Shown here one piece after another: positions 62,111 through 64,000 of a stretch of 64,000 bases of DNA; position 1 is the first letter of the stretch; every line of letters starts with the position of its first letter. Where the stretch lies: assembly GCF_041897535.1 (NCBI RefSeq), contig NZ_CP169217.1:1798001-1862000 (forward strand), given 5' to 3'. Origin of the DNA: Methylomicrobium lacus_A. Lineage in GTDB: Bacteria; Pseudomonadota; Gammaproteobacteria; Methylococcales; Methylomonadaceae. Position numbers and translations under genes: made by a program. Below the pieces are notes generated by a model. The model saw only the letters and a list, made by a program, of their open reading frames with translations, did no database searches and was not told where the DNA came from.

Positions 62111-62821
62111 CTATTTTTTAATCAGCGTCACCGCGCTGGATTCGTTATCGATGACCAGTTTATAACGCCCCAGCGCGCTCATCCCGAGCAGGCTTTTATG
62201 ATTCAGCAGCGCATCGTCGACGAAAGCGGCGTCCACGTTTTCGAGGGTTTCCGCTTCTATCCTGACCCCCTGCAATTTGCCGATCTTGGCGTCGACGCTG
62301 CCGTTCGCGGTCTGCATGACCCGCGGGGTCAGCGTGTCCTCGGCAATCCCGAGCTTCGCGATCATCGAAGCCGGCATCACGATCAGATCCGCGCCGGTAT
62401 CGATGATCATTTCGACATTTTCCCAATAGGCCCCGCTGCCCGTGACCGACAGCGATACCAGCAGGTGCCCGCCTTCGGAGCGGGTCGGCAGCACGATCCG
62501 GCCGCTGTCGGTTTTTTGCTTTCTATCTATGATCACGACTTTTTCAATCTTGCCTTTAAGATCCCGGCTGATCACGTGATTGTAGGATGCCAACGCTTTT
62601 TCGAGTTGTTGCTCCAGGCTGCCGCGGGCGCGCACCTTCGGCTCGTCGCCGATGTTATCCAGGCCGACGATCTGGATATGCATCTGGTCTTGCAGCGACT
62701 CGATCTGACCGTATAAATCATCGCCATAATCGGCTTCTTGCGCCTGCGCGCTCAGCGCAGCAACGACACAGAAAACGCAAACGAGCTTGCTCGGCGAAAG
62801 AAAATGAGAGTGTCTGTTCAT
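62111..62821 (-). CDS. Retropepsin-like aspartic protease, periplasmic
   Basis: A 236-residue exported protein: signal peptide (KLVCVFCVVAALSAQA), a predicted coiled coil (GQIESLQDQMHIQIV to LEKALASYNHVI), then a retropepsin-like domain with IDTGADLIVMP (active-site DTG near 151) and the closing LLGMSALGRYKLVIDN. This matches the single-domain clan AA proteases of bacteria. It lies 28 nt after the GTPase gene on the same strand. Confidence 0.82.
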   Translation of the reverse strand: MNRHSHFLSPSKLVCVFCVVAALSAQAQEADYGDDLYGQIESLQDQMHIQIVGLDNIGDEPKVRARGSLEQQLEKALASYNHVISRDLKGKIEKVVIIDRKQKTDSGRIVLPTRSEGGHLLVSLSVTGSGAYWENVEMIIDTGADLIVMPASMIAKLGIAEDTLTPRVMQTANGSVDAKIGKLQGVRIEAETLENVDAAFVDDALLNHKSLLGMSALGRYKLVIDNESSAVTLIKK

Positions 62822-62849
62822 CGATATGTTTGTCTGAAATGGGGTAGAC

Positions 62850-64000
62850 TCACTTCTGGCCGCTCCGTATCCCGAACTGTCCCAGGAGTAACAGGATTTT
62901 TTCCTTGCGCCGGCCCTCGGATAAGGTGCGGAGGTATTGTGCCCGCAGACTGTCCGGCAATTTACTGACTATGCCCGCCAGGACCGCTTCGATGTTGTAG
63001 CAGGCCGCAGGGCTTGACAGGCAGGCCGGCACGCAATCGGTGCGCGCGAGCTGCAATGCCTCTGCGACCGCGTCGACCGCAGCGCGGATGTTTTGGGCTT
63101 TGCCGCTGTCCGGATTGTCGATGTCGTACGGCGGCTTCCATTCCCGAAACGGGCGCAATTGATCGACATGGCTGACGACCGCCAATACCGGCGGCATGCG
63201 CCGTTCGAGATGGGCGCCGAACCAGCGCTGCAATTCGCGAAGAAAGCGGCCGTCGGCTTCGCGGCCGGCTTGCAGCGCCGAACAGACCACGATCACCAGG
63301 TCGAAATCGCCGAGTTGCTGGTCTTTGTTTTGAAACCAGAAGTCGTTCTCGCCGTAGCCCGGACTGTCATAAAGCAACACCTCATCCATGCCCGGATGCT
63401 GAAGCTTGTAAAGCCGCAATTGATCGTCGACCGGCAGCACGTCGACCGTGGCCCTGAATTCGCCGAGCAGCCCATTGATCAGGCTGGATTTGCCGGCCTT
63501 GGCCTGGCCGGCGATCAAGACGCGCAAGGGGCGTTTGGCGAGGGCATTCGTTTCCGGTTCCGGCTCGCTCGCGGCAAGGAAGGGCGGCAGAAGATGGCCG
63601 CTGTAGAGCGCGATTGCATAATAGCCGATCTTTTTGACCAGCGTCTGAAGCAGCCAGCGCTCCAGCAAGCCTTTCGGATAAGAGGTAATCTTGCCGGTAA
63701 AAAAATGGCCGAGTTCGGTCGGGATCGCGGTCAAAGGCGATGCCGCCATCGCGAGCGTGCGGCGCAGATAATTGGCCTGCCTGAACTTCTCCTTCCAGCG
63801 CCAGAGCTGCAAACCGTCCTGAATCGTGATCAGATGGCTGAACGGGACTTTATCATCCAGAAGCTCGCGCATGTCCCGGCAGACCTGCTCGACGATGAAC
63901 AGGATGTTGCGCAGCGGCACATCGAGCTCCGCGCGCCCGGCTTCGGGCTTGAAATGCGCCGCGACTTCGGTGATCACCCGCTTGGCCAGGGCCGCAAGCC
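62850..64000 (-). CDS. GTPase (Era-like), cut by window end
   Basis: At least 375 residues, with the frame continuing past the right edge (LAALAKRVITEVAAHFKPEAG), so the true start is outside. G1 is IAGQAKAGKSSLINGLLG, G3 is YDSPGYGEN (usual DTPG as DSPG), G4 is VVSHVDQLRP in place of NKxD. A long helical N-terminal part precedes the G domain. The type resembles membrane-associated GTPases encoded near YcjX/YkfA-like genes; the function is unknown. Confidence 0.78.
   Translation of the reverse strand, partial: LAALAKRVITEVAAHFKPEAGRAELDVPLRNILFIVEQVCRDMRELLDDKVPFSHLITIQDGLQLWRWKEKFRQANYLRRTLAMAASPLTAIPTELGHFFTGKITSYPKGLLERWLLQTLVKKIGYYAIALYSGHLLPPFLAASEPEPETNALAKRPLRVLIAGQAKAGKSSLINGLLGEFRATVDVLPVDDQLRLYKLQHPGMDEVLLYDSPGYGENDFWFQNKDQQLGDFDLVIVVCSALQAGREADGRFLRELQRWFGAHLERRMPPVLAVVSHVDQLRPFREWKPPYDIDNPDSGKAQNIRAAVDAVAEALQLARTDCVPACLSSPAACYNIEAVLAGIVSKLPDSLRAQYLRTLSEGRRKEKILLLLGQFGIRSGQK

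Noticed and set aside
62048..62716. 222-codon plus-strand open frame
   Set aside because: Shadow of the retropepsin-like gene.

Overview
The window looks like a chromosomal segment of a gammaproteobacterium, most plausibly a methanotroph of the Methylococcales type. That placement is an inference from gene content: PQQ synthesis genes (pqqD, pqqE) serving a quinoprotein-based lifestyle, a soluble NAD-linked [NiFe] hydrogenase, and small families typical of gammaproteobacteria (DUF2058/YaiL-like, DUF2782). No rRNA, tRNA or CRISPR array was seen. Coding density is high, with many 4- or 8-nt start/stop overlaps.

Layout. Positions 1-2050 hold a possible gene tail, a TolA/TonB-C-like lipoprotein, a palindromic repeat and two unknown genes. 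Positions 2138-5307 encode an oligopeptide-type substrate-binding protein and one permease, without ATPases or a second permease. Positions 5432-12356 are housekeeping: fabI, a guanine-deaminase-like enzyme, metA, a P-loop protein, a HerA-like ATPase, proline iminopeptidase and ubiX. Positions 12427-15924 are a minus-strand run of DUF4160, DUF2442, pqqD, pqqE and a TPR/2OG-oxygenase-like protein. Positions 16106-22179 hold an Sfp-type PPTase, ggt, small proteins, msrB and apeB. Two unknown exported proteins follow.

Positions 23896-36251 are a complete hydrogenase locus with two divergent transcription units. The minus-strand unit is hoxF-hoxU-hoxY-(zinc-ribbon gene)-hoxH-hoxW-hypA-hypB-BFD-like. 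The plus-strand unit is hypF-hypC-hypD-hypE followed by a CZB-CBS sensor-like gene. hypF seems to need an ATT start codon to include its acylphosphatase motif.

Positions 36267-37735 are a scar: a degraded IS630-family element flanked by a truncated SMI1/KNR4-like immunity gene and a vgrG fragment.

The most interesting part is positions 38406-58545, a roughly 20-kb minus-strand run that I read as one hybrid polyketide/nonribosomal-peptide pathway with its own export line. It starts with a one-module reducing PKS (KS-AT-DH-ER-KR-ACP). Next is a 2229-residue protein in which a full NRPS module (C-A-PCP-TE) is fused in frame to a complete 12-helix RND/MMPL exporter. Then come a LolA-like periplasmic protein, a periplasmic protein ending in a CxxCH motif, three secreted proteins sharing a short motif, an outer-membrane barrel, an EntD-like PPTase and an alpha/beta hydrolase. 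Three AAATTCAC boxes at exact 21-bp spacing lie upstream of the PKS. The simplest reading is a pathway that makes an acyl-amino acid (possibly acyl-glycine) and hands it to the fused exporter and on to the outer membrane.

Positions 58983-64000 hold an SDR enzyme, a GNAT/C39-peptidase-like fusion, a DUF2817 M14-like peptidase, a retropepsin-like protein and a GTPase cut by the window end.
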